Source of the DNA: an uncultured Oscillospiraceae bacterium
GTDB lineage: Bacteria; Bacillota; Clostridia; Oscillospirales; Oscillospiraceae
DNA length: 64,000 nucleotides
Direction: 5' to 3'
NCBI GenBank assembly: GCA_934597165.1
Contig: CAKTQP010000001.1
Location: forward strand, 1-64,000
Shown: piece after piece, positions 6,944-16,700 of the stretch
Numbering within the stretch: the stretch's first letter is position 1
Layout: the number at the start of each line of letters is the position of its first letter
Notes under the pieces: generated by a model
What the model was told of the DNA's origin: nothing
Seen by the model: the letters and a program-made list of their open reading frames with translations, nothing else
Databases searched by the model: none
Program-made: the position numbers and the translations under genes

Positions 6944-8170
6944 TTACTTGCTGCTATCAAACCCGGCCTTATAGCTCAGGATCTTGTTAACGCTCTTATC
7001 CAGTCGTTCCATACTGATCGTGCCATCTTTGCACGCGGCCAGAACAGCATCATAAGCTTCGACAAAGTCATACGGCATCAGCAGGACATCACAGCCTGCC
7101 TGGAATGCTTTTACCGCAGCCTCGCCGGAAGAATACGTGTCCGTAATCGCCTCCATGGAAAGAGAGTCTGTGATGATGAGCGTATGATCTGCATCAGGGA
7201 TCAGACTTACGATCTGCTCAGAGAGCGTAGCAGGCGTATCGTCCCCTGTCACATTCGGCATAGAGATATGCGATACCATGATCGCATGCTGTCCAACCTC
7301 CGAAGCAGCCTCAAACGGCAACAACTCGCAGCCCTTGATCTCTTCCAGCGTGCGATAGCTGTAGGCAAAACCAGTGTGGCTGTCCTCGGCGGTGTCACCG
7401 TGGCCTGGGAAGTGCTTAAAGGTCGGGATAACACCAGCATCTGCGATCCCCTTTCCTGCCGATTTTGCAAGCTCGGCTGCCTTTGCCGCGTCAGAAGAAA
7501 ATGCGCGTGTCCCTATGACCGGATTGTTCAGATTGGTATTGACGTCTGCATCCGGTGCAAAGTCAATATTAAACCCATATTTTTTGACATAGTTGCCGAT
7601 CGTGTTTCCCATTTTGTAGGCTGCATCCGTCCCTTTTTTACCGACAGCGGCAGCGCTTTCATATTTGGGCAGATCAAATGTCTCCGTATTGGCCAGACGC
7701 GCAACGCTCCCGCCTTCCTCATCCACCGCGATAAACATCGGAATATCCGATGCGGACTGAAGGTCGGCATTGAATTTCGTGATCTGATCCGGATCCAGTA
7801 TGTTTTTGCTAAACTGGCACACGCCGCCCACCTGGTACTTTTTGATGTTGGCGCGAATGGCGTCGTTTACCTCCGTAGCCCCCTCTGCCTTAACATCATT
7901 ACACTGTTCCGCTGTATAGGTTTCCGCATCCAACACATCCGGCCGTATGATAAACAGCTGTCCGACCTTCTGCTCCAACGTCAGCTCCGGTGTCTTTTCC
8001 TCTGTTTCAACTCCGCTGGATGCAGAACTGCCAGAACCATTTGACCCGCTAGAGCCATTCGACCTACTAGAACTATTCGACCCGCTAGAGCCATTCTGCA
8101 CTGCGGAACCGCAGCCGCTCAATAAAAGCGTGAACACAAGAGCCGCTGATACAATAGAACGAATTTTCAT
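6944..8170 (-). CDS. GH3-family lipoprotein, beta-N-acetylhexosaminidase-like
   Basis: Exported lipoprotein (408 aa) of glycoside hydrolase family 3, NagZ type, likely trimming GlcNAc from peptidoglycan fragments outside the membrane. ATG at 8170 follows GGGAGGG and opens a lipoprotein signal with Cys 20 (LLLSGC). A longer in-frame start 13 codons upstream lacks these. Residues 24-53 are a Ser/Gly/Asn linker built from 6-residue repeats. The NagZ loop KHFPGHG (252-258) with Asp 263/His 265 forms the acid/base dyad, and Asp 335 in ITDSLSMEA is the nucleophile. The single TIM-barrel size fits NagZ. It stands alone on the minus strand. Confidence 0.9.
   Translation of the reverse strand: MKIRSIVSAALVFTLLLSGCGSAVQNGSSGSNSSSRSNGSSGSNGSGSSASSGVETEEKTPELTLEQKVGQLFIIRPDVLDAETYTAEQCNDVKAEGATEVNDAIRANIKKYQVGGVCQFSKNILDPDQITKFNADLQSASDIPMFIAVDEEGGSVARLANTETFDLPKYESAAAVGKKGTDAAYKMGNTIGNYVKKYGFNIDFAPDADVNTNLNNPVIGTRAFSSDAAKAAELAKSAGKGIADAGVIPTFKHFPGHGDTAEDSHTGFAYSYRTLEEIKGCELLPFEAASEVGQHAIMVSHISMPNVTGDDTPATLSEQIVSLIPDADHTLIITDSLSMEAITDTYSSGEAAVKAFQAGCDVLLMPYDFVEAYDAVLAACKDGTISMERLDKSVNKILSYKAGFDSSK
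8034..8098. repeat. Imperfect 18-bp tandem repeat coding the GH3 linker
   Basis: About three and a half units of the form GARCCATTCGACCCGCTA encode SNGSSG-like hexapeptides. The number of units could vary between strains. Confidence 0.6.
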
Positions 8171-8318
8171 AAAACCCTCCCTATATTTCACGTGCTGTAT
8201 TTTAAGCATTACGCTCTTCTTTCAGACCTACATGCTATACCAATACTTGTATTCCGTTTTTTCAATATACTCGGGAACGAACCGCTTGCCAATCCATCTC
8301 TTTGCTTTTCTAATGTTT

Positions 8319-8681
8319 TCACAAACGGGAAATGGCGATACCCGCCAGGATGATGATGACGCCCAGAATCTTCCGTTTGCTGGGCCGCTCGTGCAAAAAG
8401 ATGGCACTGAACAGGAAGATCCAGATAAAACTGGTGGCTGTAATGCAAGGCAGCACCGATACAGGCACGCAGATGAGCGCTACCTGGTTCAGCGCCAAGG
8501 ACAGGAAGAGCAGCCCGTAGGACACGATGACTCGGACGTTCAAAAACTTCCAGATGAACCCACTCTTGTTCTGGCCGGTGGTGTTGGCCTGCCGTTTCAG
8601 CAAGATCTGGCTGATAGTGGCGATGAGCACCGCCGCGAAGGCCATAGCATAGCAAAATGCCGGGGTAAACTCAATGTTCAT
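8319..8681 (-). CDS. Small 4-TM SMR/EamA-type membrane protein, second of a pair
   Basis: 120-aa protein with four hydrophobic helices, each starting near ATISQILLK, VSYGLLFLSL, ITATSFIWIFL and ILGVIIILAG, typical of half-size EamA/SMR carriers. It overlaps the preceding gene by 11 bases and is the last gene of the tagD-yfhO operon. The pairing of two 119-120 aa SMR proteins at the end of an aminosugar operon resembles ArnE/ArnF, the flippase pair for undecaprenyl-phosphate-L-Ara4N. I infer the same job here: moving a lipid-linked aminosugar to the outer face. Stand-alone multidrug export is the alternative. Confidence 0.75.
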   Translation of the reverse strand: MNIEFTPAFCYAMAFAAVLIATISQILLKRQANTTGQNKSGFIWKFLNVRVIVSYGLLFLSLALNQVALICVPVSVLPCITATSFIWIFLFSAIFLHERPSKRKILGVIIILAGIAISRL

Positions 8682-9030
8682 CGGACATACTCACCACCAT
8701 TCCCACAATGATCACCGCCATACCGATGATCTGTTTCGGCTGGATCTGCTCATGGAAGAACACCGCCGCCCACACGAAGATCAGCACGTAGGTCAAGCCC
8801 TTCCGCAGATACGCCGTCGTCAGCGGCAGCCGCTCCAGCAGCAGCTGCCACGCCACCGCGTACAGGGCCATGATGCCCACCGCCAGGCAGAAGAAAAACA
8901 GGTACCCGGTGGACAGGAAGGGATACTGTCCACCCAGCTTCAGCACCGTGGAGGACAAGCTCTCAAAGACGATGGCCACGATGGCCAGGGCATACAGATT
9001 CCGTTTTTTATCGAGAAATCGATCTAACAC
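8671..9030 (-). CDS. Small 4-TM SMR/EamA-type membrane protein, first of a pair
   Basis: 119 aa with four helices. Residues such as SSTVLKLGG in helix 1 and LTTAYLRKGLTYVLIFVWA in helix 3 match the SMR-like fold of ArnE/F-type proteins. The C-terminal IIGMAVIIVGMVVSM helix mirrors that of its partner. The start lies 10 bases after the CapK-like gene, so it belongs to the same transcript. The paired, overlapping genes suggest an obligate heterodimer. Probable role: flipping the undecaprenyl-phosphate-linked sugar made by the ArnC-like enzyme; this rests on context. Confidence 0.75.
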   Translation of the reverse strand: MLDRFLDKKRNLYALAIVAIVFESLSSTVLKLGGQYPFLSTGYLFFFCLAVGIMALYAVAWQLLLERLPLTTAYLRKGLTYVLIFVWAAVFFHEQIQPKQIIGMAVIIVGMVVSMSDEH

Positions 9031-9040
9031 AGGACACTCC

Positions 9041-10384
9041 TTATCGTTCCACGACCTTCTTGGCCTCTTCCGGCAGGTTGTTCACGATCATCCGCAGCTT
9101 GCCGTTGGGGTCGCTGGGGATCTCGTCCATCCACTCGTAGACGAAGTGGAACTCATTCTTCAGCGCCGGCGCAAACACCGACGTATACTTCTGTTCGATC
9201 TCCTCCGTGCTCATATGGCAGAAGGGGTCCTTGACCGCCTGGATGCGGATGGTGTCATAGCTCTCCTGGATGAACCGGCTCTGCGCCACGCCCAGACCAA
9301 CCGCGTAGTTGACCACCACTTCCAGGTTGCCCCACTCGGTCACGCTGCCGTCCTTGTGGTGGATGACGTCGTTCATCCGCCCCTTGATATTGGTGATCTG
9401 CCGCAGGCCGTCCACCATCCGGGACTCCATCCGGTCGCCAGTGACGTAGTTGATGAGGGGGAAATCGGTCTTGTACAGGGGGGTGATGACCGCCACGCCG
9501 TTGTCCGCCGGGTTCCCGTCGTCGTCCAGGATGTTGACCACATGGGTGTCGCTGTTGACCCGGAAGAACTCCTCACCCGGCAGACGCACTGCCGCCGTGG
9601 AGGTCTCAGACAGGCCATAGGGGTTGATGAGCCCCGGCCCCAGCATCTCCTTCAGCAGCGCTTCACTGCTGGGGTCCAGCATCTCGCTGATGGGAGAATA
9701 CCACTTGGGTTTGTGGATGTACAGCCGATTGCGCTTGGCGTACAAGCACACCCGCACCATAATGTTCTTGTGGATGTACAGATAATCAGGCTTATAGTCG
9801 TTGATCTCCTGGAGCAGGATACGGCTGGGCACCCGCTGCTTGATGGCGTCGGACATATCCTTCCAACGGGTGTCGATGAGCTGCTGCGTCCAGCTCTTCT
9901 TGCCGCCCGTGACCGTGTGGAGACTGTTGGGTCGGTGGAGACACTTATGGATGCCTGGCTTGAAACCAGCCAGCATGATGGAACGCATGAAGTTGGCCTT
10001 GTTCCAGGCATTCTCCTTGGGAGAGAAGGGCGTGCGCAGAGGCACACCGGTGGAACCGCTGGTGGGAGAGATGTGCCAGTCCTTATACTTCTCCGGATGC
10101 TCATCCAGCTCCAGATTGGACCAGTCCCGCAGCTCCTCCTTGGTCAGCACCGGGAACTTGTACAGGTCCTCAGCACAGGTGTAATCCTCCGGCGTGGTGC
10201 CGGTGGCCTCGAACCGTTCCCGATAGAAGGGGATGTCGTAGGCGATCTTCATCAGCTCCCGGACTTTCCGATCCTGCACCGCCTTGACCTTGGCGGGGTT
10301 GGTGGGCACTTTCCGATATAATTTCATCAGGTCCGTGGGAAAATACCACAGGTTTTCCCACCGTTTTTCTGAAGCGTAAGACAT
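9041..10384 (-). CDS. CapK/PaaK-like adenylate-forming enzyme
   Basis: 447-aa member of the phenylacetate-CoA ligase / CapK branch of AMP-forming ligases, often found in surface polysaccharide loci. The phosphate-binding loop is TSGSTGVP (108-115), the adenylation motif NPYGLSETST is near 263-272, and VTGDRME with IKGRMND mark the hinge. ATG at 10384 is chosen because AAAGGAGAA precedes it. The next in-frame ATG upstream lacks a site. It sits between an ATP-grasp ligase and the SMR pair. Likely role: activating a carboxylic acid used to acylate the aminosugar. The acid is unknown. Confidence 0.85.
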   Translation of the reverse strand: MSYASEKRWENLWYFPTDLMKLYRKVPTNPAKVKAVQDRKVRELMKIAYDIPFYRERFEATGTTPEDYTCAEDLYKFPVLTKEELRDWSNLELDEHPEKYKDWHISPTSGSTGVPLRTPFSPKENAWNKANFMRSIMLAGFKPGIHKCLHRPNSLHTVTGGKKSWTQQLIDTRWKDMSDAIKQRVPSRILLQEINDYKPDYLYIHKNIMVRVCLYAKRNRLYIHKPKWYSPISEMLDPSSEALLKEMLGPGLINPYGLSETSTAAVRLPGEEFFRVNSDTHVVNILDDDGNPADNGVAVITPLYKTDFPLINYVTGDRMESRMVDGLRQITNIKGRMNDVIHHKDGSVTEWGNLEVVVNYAVGLGVAQSRFIQESYDTIRIQAVKDPFCHMSTEEIEQKYTSVFAPALKNEFHFVYEWMDEIPSDPNGKLRMIVNNLPEEAKKVVER

Positions 10385-10433
10385 AACACGTTTCTCCTTT
10401 TTCCTTCGTCTCTCTCCCGCCAAGCGCAACCGC

Positions 10434-11627
10434 TTATTCCGGGTCGATGGTGATCTTCACCTGCGCCATCGCCCGGTCGATCAGCTCCTTCGCCTGGGGC
10501 ACACTGTCCCCGATGGCGATGATCTGCCCGATGCGATCCGGCCCCTTGCGGAACTGCCGCACGGTGTCACCCACCTGGTAATCCATGGACAGGTTGATGA
10601 TGCGCTCGTCCGCCGTCACGCCGCTCAAATCAATTTCCGTGATCTTCCCCGTCACCGGTGCCTGGAACAGCATTTCCGCGTTGGGCTGGGGGGCCGCCTG
10701 GGGCGTAAAGTCAGGTTTTTCACCCAGGTTGCACTGGATGATCTTCTCATAGTAGTCAAAGCCATAGTACAGGCTGGTCATCTCCACCAGACAGGTGGCG
10801 CCCGCCCGTGCGCCGATCTCCAGCACGTAGGTCTTGCCCTTGCACAGGATGAAGTCGGCGTTGATGGCGCAGTTGTCCACCTCCAGGCTCTTCACCGCCC
10901 GGCGCAGCTGTTCCTCCGCGTCCGCCACGATGTCCGCACCCATGTCATAGGGTGCAAAATGGCCGATGGGCACCCCAGTATCCCCCTGGAACACGTAGTC
11001 CCCGTGGGGCAGGATGAACTGCACTTCCCCATCCAGCACAAACGCCTGAGCGCCAAACTCGTCGCCGATGAGGAATTCTTCGATCAGGTAGTGATCCGCG
11101 TGGGTGTTCTCCTTCACCTGCTCATAGGCGTAGGCGATGTCCTCGGGGCCATTGACTCGGGTGATGCCCCGGCTGCCGGAGGAGTCCACGCTCTTGAATA
11201 TGACAGGATAACCGATCTCTTCGCAGATGTCCACCGGGTTGGTGTTGTCAATCTCCACATGGATGAACCGCGCCGTCCGCACGCCGCCCTTCTCAAAGGC
11301 CGCCTTCATCAGCGCCTTGTCCTGGGCACGCTCCGCCGCCACCTCGCTGGGTCCTTTCAGCCCCAACTGGTCGCACACATACCCCTGGGCAGGCACACAA
11401 ACATCGGTGCCGCACACACAGACCCCGGCCACCTGTTCTTCCTTGGCCAGCGCTAGCATGGCGTCCTTGTCCACGGTATTCTCATAGACCACCTTGTCCG
11501 CCAGCGCAAACCCCGGATAGTTGCCCGGGATGCTGGCCACGATGGTCTCCAAGCCCATCCGCTTAGCGGTCTCGATCAGAGGCACCTGGTAGATGCCAGC
11601 GCCTAAAATCAGAAGTTTTTTCTTCAT
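10434..11627 (-). CDS. ATP-grasp ligase
   Basis: 397-aa carboxylate-amine/thiol ligase of the ATP-grasp fold. The N-terminal domain begins with a nucleotide-type motif (LLILGAGIYQVPLI). The central grasp region has VIFKSVDSSGSRGI for ATP phosphates, the EEFLIGDEFG adenine clamp and the metal-binding EIGARAGATCLVEM near 270. The ATG at 11627 overlaps the stop of the glycosyltransferase (ATGA), with AAGGAGGAG upstream. In this operon an ATP-grasp enzyme could attach an amino acid or other acid to the 4-amino group of the sugar. The reaction is inferred from neighbours, not from the motif set. Confidence 0.85.
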   Translation of the reverse strand: MKKKLLILGAGIYQVPLIETAKRMGLETIVASIPGNYPGFALADKVVYENTVDKDAMLALAKEEQVAGVCVCGTDVCVPAQGYVCDQLGLKGPSEVAAERAQDKALMKAAFEKGGVRTARFIHVEIDNTNPVDICEEIGYPVIFKSVDSSGSRGITRVNGPEDIAYAYEQVKENTHADHYLIEEFLIGDEFGAQAFVLDGEVQFILPHGDYVFQGDTGVPIGHFAPYDMGADIVADAEEQLRRAVKSLEVDNCAINADFILCKGKTYVLEIGARAGATCLVEMTSLYYGFDYYEKIIQCNLGEKPDFTPQAAPQPNAEMLFQAPVTGKITEIDLSGVTADERIINLSMDYQVGDTVRQFRKGPDRIGQIIAIGDSVPQAKELIDRAMAQVKITIDPE

Positions 11628-12583
11628 AATTTCAGCTCCTCCTTTCGCTCCTCCTCCACGTTCCAGGTCTCTCGGACCACGAACTGAGGGGAGTTGTTCA
11701 AGCTGATATAGATGCGCCCGATGTACTCGCCGATCAGCCCCAGCATGAACAGGATCATGCCACCCACAAAGAGCAGCACCGCCATGATAGAGCTGTACCC
11801 AGCGGGCACGCTTGGGGTGAGCAGCTTGCGCACGATGATATACACCAGCTCCAGCAGCCCGGCAAAGGCGCAGATGCACCCGCAGGCAGTGGAGACCCGG
11901 AGGGGTTTCACCGAAAAGGCGGTAAAGCTGTTCATCCACAGGGCGAAGGATTTCTTAAAGGTATAGTGGCCGGTGCCAATGGTGCGTTCCCGCTCCTCCA
12001 TATCCACGTTGCACACCCGGCTGGTAGCGCGGAGCATCAGGCCGGAGATGTAGGGATAGGGGTTGCGATAGCGGATGACCTCATCCCGGACGAACCGGCG
12101 CATGGCAGAGAAGTTGGAGAAGCGCAAGCTCTTATCCTTCCCCAGCAGCCAGTCGGACACCTTGTTGTGGACGCTGCTGCCAAAGTTCTTAAAAGCACTC
12201 TGCTTCTTCTTGGCATACCGGGCGATGGACACATCATAGTCCCCCGCCTCCAGCGGCGCCAGCAGATTCCACAGCTGATCGGTGGGACACTGCAGGTCGT
12301 CGTCGATACACACCACATAGTCCCCCGACGCCACGTGGAACCCCGCCATCAAGGCGCAGTGCCGCCCGCCGTTCTTGGCCAGGTCTACCACCTTCACCTT
12401 GGGGTCAGCTTCCGCCTCCTGCCGCAGGACGGACAGCACATTGTCCGGAGAGCAGTCGTTGACCGCCACGATCTCATAATCGAACTCCGGCTTCTCCGCC
12501 ACCGTCTGGCGGATCTCCTCCATGACCAGCGCCACGGAGCCTTCACTGGCATAACAGGGAATGACAAAACTGATCGTTTTCAT
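11624..12583 (-). CDS. ArnC/DPM1-like undecaprenyl-phosphate glycosyltransferase
   Basis: GT2-family enzyme (319 aa). The catalytic domain starts MKTISFVIPCYASEG, holds VNDCSPD and the metal-binding CIDDD (Asp 94-96), and is followed by two C-terminal TM segments near 233-290. It ends in the family signature YIGRIYISLNNSPQFVVRE. Relatives (ArnC, GtrB, CsbB) move a sugar from a nucleotide donor onto undecaprenyl phosphate at the inner face. Here the likely donor is the dTDP-4-amino-4,6-dideoxyhexose made by the adjacent aminotransferase. It overlaps the ATP-grasp gene. Confidence 0.9.
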   Translation of the reverse strand: MKTISFVIPCYASEGSVALVMEEIRQTVAEKPEFDYEIVAVNDCSPDNVLSVLRQEAEADPKVKVVDLAKNGGRHCALMAGFHVASGDYVVCIDDDLQCPTDQLWNLLAPLEAGDYDVSIARYAKKKQSAFKNFGSSVHNKVSDWLLGKDKSLRFSNFSAMRRFVRDEVIRYRNPYPYISGLMLRATSRVCNVDMEERERTIGTGHYTFKKSFALWMNSFTAFSVKPLRVSTACGCICAFAGLLELVYIIVRKLLTPSVPAGYSSIMAVLLFVGGMILFMLGLIGEYIGRIYISLNNSPQFVVRETWNVEEERKEELKL

Positions 12584-12607
12584 AGCTTTCTCTCTCGTTT
12601 CTTCGCC

Positions 12608-13750
12608 TTATCGGCTCTCACCATAAAACTCATAAATCGCGTCGATGACCGCCTCACCGTCCTCTTCCGTCAGCCCATAGTACATGGGCAAGCGGGTCAG
12701 CCGGTTGCTCTCCTTGGTGGTGTACACGTCCTCCCCACCAAAGTAGCCGAACCGCTGACCGGCAGGAGCGCTGTGGAGGGGAATGTAGTGGAAGGAGGAG
12801 GTGATGCCCCGTTCCTTCAGGAAGGCGATCAGCGCCGTCCGCTCTTCCAGGTCCGCACACTTAATGTAGAACATATGGCTGTTGTGGACGCACCCCTCCG
12901 GAATGACAGGCAGGTCGATCTTCCCCGCCTTTTGCAGCGGTTCCAGCCCCTTATAGTACCGGTTCCAGCTGTTCAGGCGGTCTTCGTTGATCTTGTCCGC
13001 CTCCTCCAGCTGCGGCAGCAGATAGGCAGCGTTCAGGTCGCTGGGCAGATAGCTGGAGCCGTAGTCCACCCAGGTGTACTTGTCGATCTGACCCCGCAGG
13101 AACTTGCTCCGGTTGGTGCCCTTCTCGCGGATGATCTCCGCCCGTTCGATGTCCTCCGGGTGGTTGACCAGCACAGCGCCGCCCTCGCCCATGGTGTAGT
13201 TCTTGGTCTCGTGGAAGCTGTAGCAGCCCACGTCGCCAATGGTGCCCAGGGCACGGCCTTTGTACGTGCTCATGACGCCCTGAGCGGCGTCCTCCACCAC
13301 CTTCAAATGATGGCGGCGGGCGATGTCCATGATGGCGTCCATCTCGCAGGCCACCCCGGCGTAGTGAACCACGCAGATGCAGGTGGTCTTGTCGGTGATA
13401 GCAGCCTCGATCTTGGTCTCGTCGATGTTCATGGTGTCGGGACGGATGTCCACATACACCACCTTCGCCCCCCGCTGCACAAAGGCGTCGGCGGTGGAGA
13501 CAAAGGTGAAGGAGGGCAGGATGACCTCATCCCCCAGCTGAACGTCGCACAGCAGCGCCGCCATCTCCAGCGCACTGGTGCCAGAGGTGGTCAGCAGCGC
13601 CTTGGGCGCGCCTGTCCGCTCCTCCAGCCACTGATGGCACTGCTTGGTAAAGGGGCCGTCCCCACACAGCTTGTGGTTGGCGATGGCCTTGGCCAGATAC
13701 TCCGGCTCCCGGCCGGTTGCAGGTGGGATATTGAAGGGAATGTTCCTCAT
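12608..13750 (-). CDS. wecE: dTDP-4-amino-4,6-dideoxygalactose transaminase (WecE/RffA type)
   Basis: PLP enzyme of the DegT/DnrJ/EryC1/StrS family, 380 aa, closely resembling enterobacterial WecE from end to end. Matches include KLCGDGPFT, VDIRPDTMNIDET, EDAAQGVMSTYKGRALGTIG and FHYIPLHSAPAG. The internal aldimine lysine is Lys 183 in SFHETKNYTMGEGGA. WecE turns dTDP-4-keto-6-deoxyglucose (the RfbB product) into dTDP-Fuc4N. That links this operon to rfbAB on the other strand. AGGAGGC precedes the ATG. Confidence 0.92.
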   Translation of the reverse strand: MRNIPFNIPPATGREPEYLAKAIANHKLCGDGPFTKQCHQWLEERTGAPKALLTTSGTSALEMAALLCDVQLGDEVILPSFTFVSTADAFVQRGAKVVYVDIRPDTMNIDETKIEAAITDKTTCICVVHYAGVACEMDAIMDIARRHHLKVVEDAAQGVMSTYKGRALGTIGDVGCYSFHETKNYTMGEGGAVLVNHPEDIERAEIIREKGTNRSKFLRGQIDKYTWVDYGSSYLPSDLNAAYLLPQLEEADKINEDRLNSWNRYYKGLEPLQKAGKIDLPVIPEGCVHNSHMFYIKCADLEERTALIAFLKERGITSSFHYIPLHSAPAGQRFGYFGGEDVYTTKESNRLTRLPMYYGLTEEDGEAVIDAIYEFYGESR

Positions 13751-13782
13751 GATTCTGCCTCCTAAAAAGGGAATTGCGTAAT

Positions 13783-16700
13783 TTATTCTTCCGACGGTAC
13801 ATCCACGCCACGGCGCACCCGTGCGCCGCCTCGCTTCTGCCGTCTCTTCGTCCAGATCACCACGGCCACGCCGCCCACCAGGGCAACAGCGGACACCACA
13901 GCGCCCGGTTTCAAGCCTGGAATCTGATAAGTTGCCTCAATGATATGGGTTCCCGGCTGCAACAGCACGCCGGTGTACATCCCGTTGACCTGGATGGCAT
14001 CGGCCTTTTCGCCGTCCACCCGCACCGTCCAGCCCTTCTGCCAGGGAATGGACAGGGTGAGCATCCGGGTATCCGTCAAGGTCACCGAGCCAGACACGGA
14101 ACCGGCCTCCTCCTTGGCGTCCTCCATGGTCACTTCGCCCAGGGCGGTCACGTCCCGCACGTAGTCCGCCATCGGCAGACAGACCACCTGTAACGTGTCA
14201 AAGGTGTACGTCCCCTTCTGGTCGAAGGTGATCTTGCACTGCTTCACGCCGTCGGCGCTGTAGCCCAGGTTGAAGGTCACCCCGTCCCGCTGGAAGGTGT
14301 ACAGGGAGCCTTCCCGGTAGAGGTTGGTCTTTTTGCCCACGCCGTTGCCGCTGACCGTCATGGTACAGTCGTCCGTCTTGCTCTTAGTCATCTCCAAATT
14401 TTTGAAGTACACATAGGTCTCGCAGTCCGCCGCACCGGCAAAGGACAGCGTCACCGACCCGCCCGGCTTCTTGACCACAATGGCGTTGTCCTTCAGCTTG
14501 GCATCCTTCTGGTCTCTCACCGACCAGGGTACGTCCTGGGTGGACAACCGGGGCTTGGTCTCGGTCAGCTGGCTTGCCACTGCATCCGCCTGCTCATCCG
14601 GCAGGATGACACACTGGAGCAGCGCCTGCTGTCTCTCCAGAGGAGACAACTTGTCATAAGTGGAACGGGCCATGTAACCGGTGTAGGTGTACCCCACCGG
14701 CAGGGCGTACTTGTTCTGATAGATGGTGAATTTCCCATCCTTCCCCACTGCCTCAAAGCCGTAGGGGGCGTAGTTTTTGGCCTTGCCGTCGTCGTCCGTC
14801 GCCTTGCCCACAAAGTATTTCACACTGGACGCAGCGCACAAGCTGGCACGCTCGTCCAGTCCCCACACTGCGTAGGACTGGCGGACAGAGTTCAGGTCAA
14901 AATCCAAATAGTAGTCCACCAGGTTGCCGTCCAGCACACTCCAATAGCTCATGGTGCCGTAGCCGCCGGTCAGGCAGAACCGGTTGCACCGGTTCCCCTC
15001 CACCTCAGCACGCCAGAAACCATCATCCTTAATGTGGCTGGCTGCCGCCTCGGCGGAGTTCACCACGCTGCCCCGAACACTCCGGGTGGTCATGTACCGC
15101 TCCAACTCCTTAGAGTGGCTGGGGCTGTAGAACTGATTGATGTTGAACAGCACCGCACACAAGGTCACCAGCGCCAGCACCGACTGCCCCACCTTTTTAT
15201 TGGGCAGCCAGGTGAACCCGATGGCACACAAGGTGACCAACGCCAACAGCACCATGGCCGTTCGGGGTGCCTTCTCCCAGCCGCCAGACAGGTGGATGAC
15301 CAGCGCCACGTACCCGGCAGTCACCACCGCCAGGACGATCTGTTCCCACACCTTCAATTCCACCAACCGCGGCAGCAGACAGACCACCACCAGCGCCATA
15401 CAGAAGGCGAAACCGTAGCTCCAACGGTTGGTGACATAGCCGAAGCCGTTAAAGATCTTGCCCATCAGCGGCACGCACAGGCACACCACCAACACCAGCG
15501 TTCCCGCCCGCAGGGGAGCCAGTTTCCGCTCCCGCCAGCGCAGGAAGAGGAGCACCAGGGCGGCAAAGACGATGCCCGCCAGACCCAACTTCACCCAGTG
15601 GTTCCCACTGGGGTCCGAGCTGACAAAGCGAGTGACCAGCTTGGTATAATACCCCACTTTATAGAACAGGTCAAAGGCGCTCTTGCTCACGTCGCTGCGG
15701 CTGGAACTGAAGAAGCCAGCCACCGACGGCAGGAAGATGACCAGGGACAGGGCGAAGCCCCACAGGTACAGTCCCACCAGCTGGAAGAGTTCCTTGAAAA
15801 TGACCTTAAATTGCGTCTTATGGACGGAAATCTGCCGAATGACCAGGTAAATGGCCATCAAAAGGGTGTTCACAAAGGCATAGTAGTAGCCGCCGATCAT
15901 GGCCAAAAAGATCATCACCACGAAGGTCCCCCACTTCCGCTGCCGGAGCCAGCGCTCGCAGCCGGCCAGGATCAGGGGCAGGTAGATGACAAAAAAGGTC
16001 ATGAAATAAATGTGCTTGGCAGCGGTGAAGATCACAAACCCAGAGCAGGCGTAAATGACCGCACCGGTGAGCACCGGCAGCACCTCCCGTTTCTCCACAC
16101 TGCGGCAGTACACCGTAAACGCCCAGGCCGCCAACGGGATCTGCGCCACGGTCACCACATTGTAGACCACCTCCATCCACCGATACGGCGTGACGATGGC
16201 CAAGAGGAACAGAGGGTTGATATGGAAGACCGACAGGATGCTGGCGCCCTGCCCAATGGCGAAATCCCACTGGGGCAGCACCAACTGATGGGTGGCCAGG
16301 AAGGTCTTGGCCGCCTCCACCACATACCTGCGGGTGTAGTACATAATGGTCAGATAGAGGTTCTGGCCGTCCGGCTTCCACACGGTGGAGTAGCCGTTGG
16401 CCACGAAGGGACTGGCAAAGACGGTGACCACCAGCAGAAAGACCACGAAGAAGGCGCGCCAGTACAGTCCCCTCCCCTGGTTCAGCCGACGTCCCTCCGC
16501 CCGGGTTTGGTCGGTCAGGTCGCCGGGCAGATGCAGGGTCATCTTCACCGGCCAAGCCAGCAGCCCAGTGCTGCCCAGCACCACGGTCACACAGCCCACC
16601 ACCGTCCGCAACAGCAGACCGCGAGAGCCGCCGGAGGACAGCAGCTTGACGCTGAGGCAGAGGGTCATCACCGGCGCCAGCCAGAACCAGCCGGCATACC

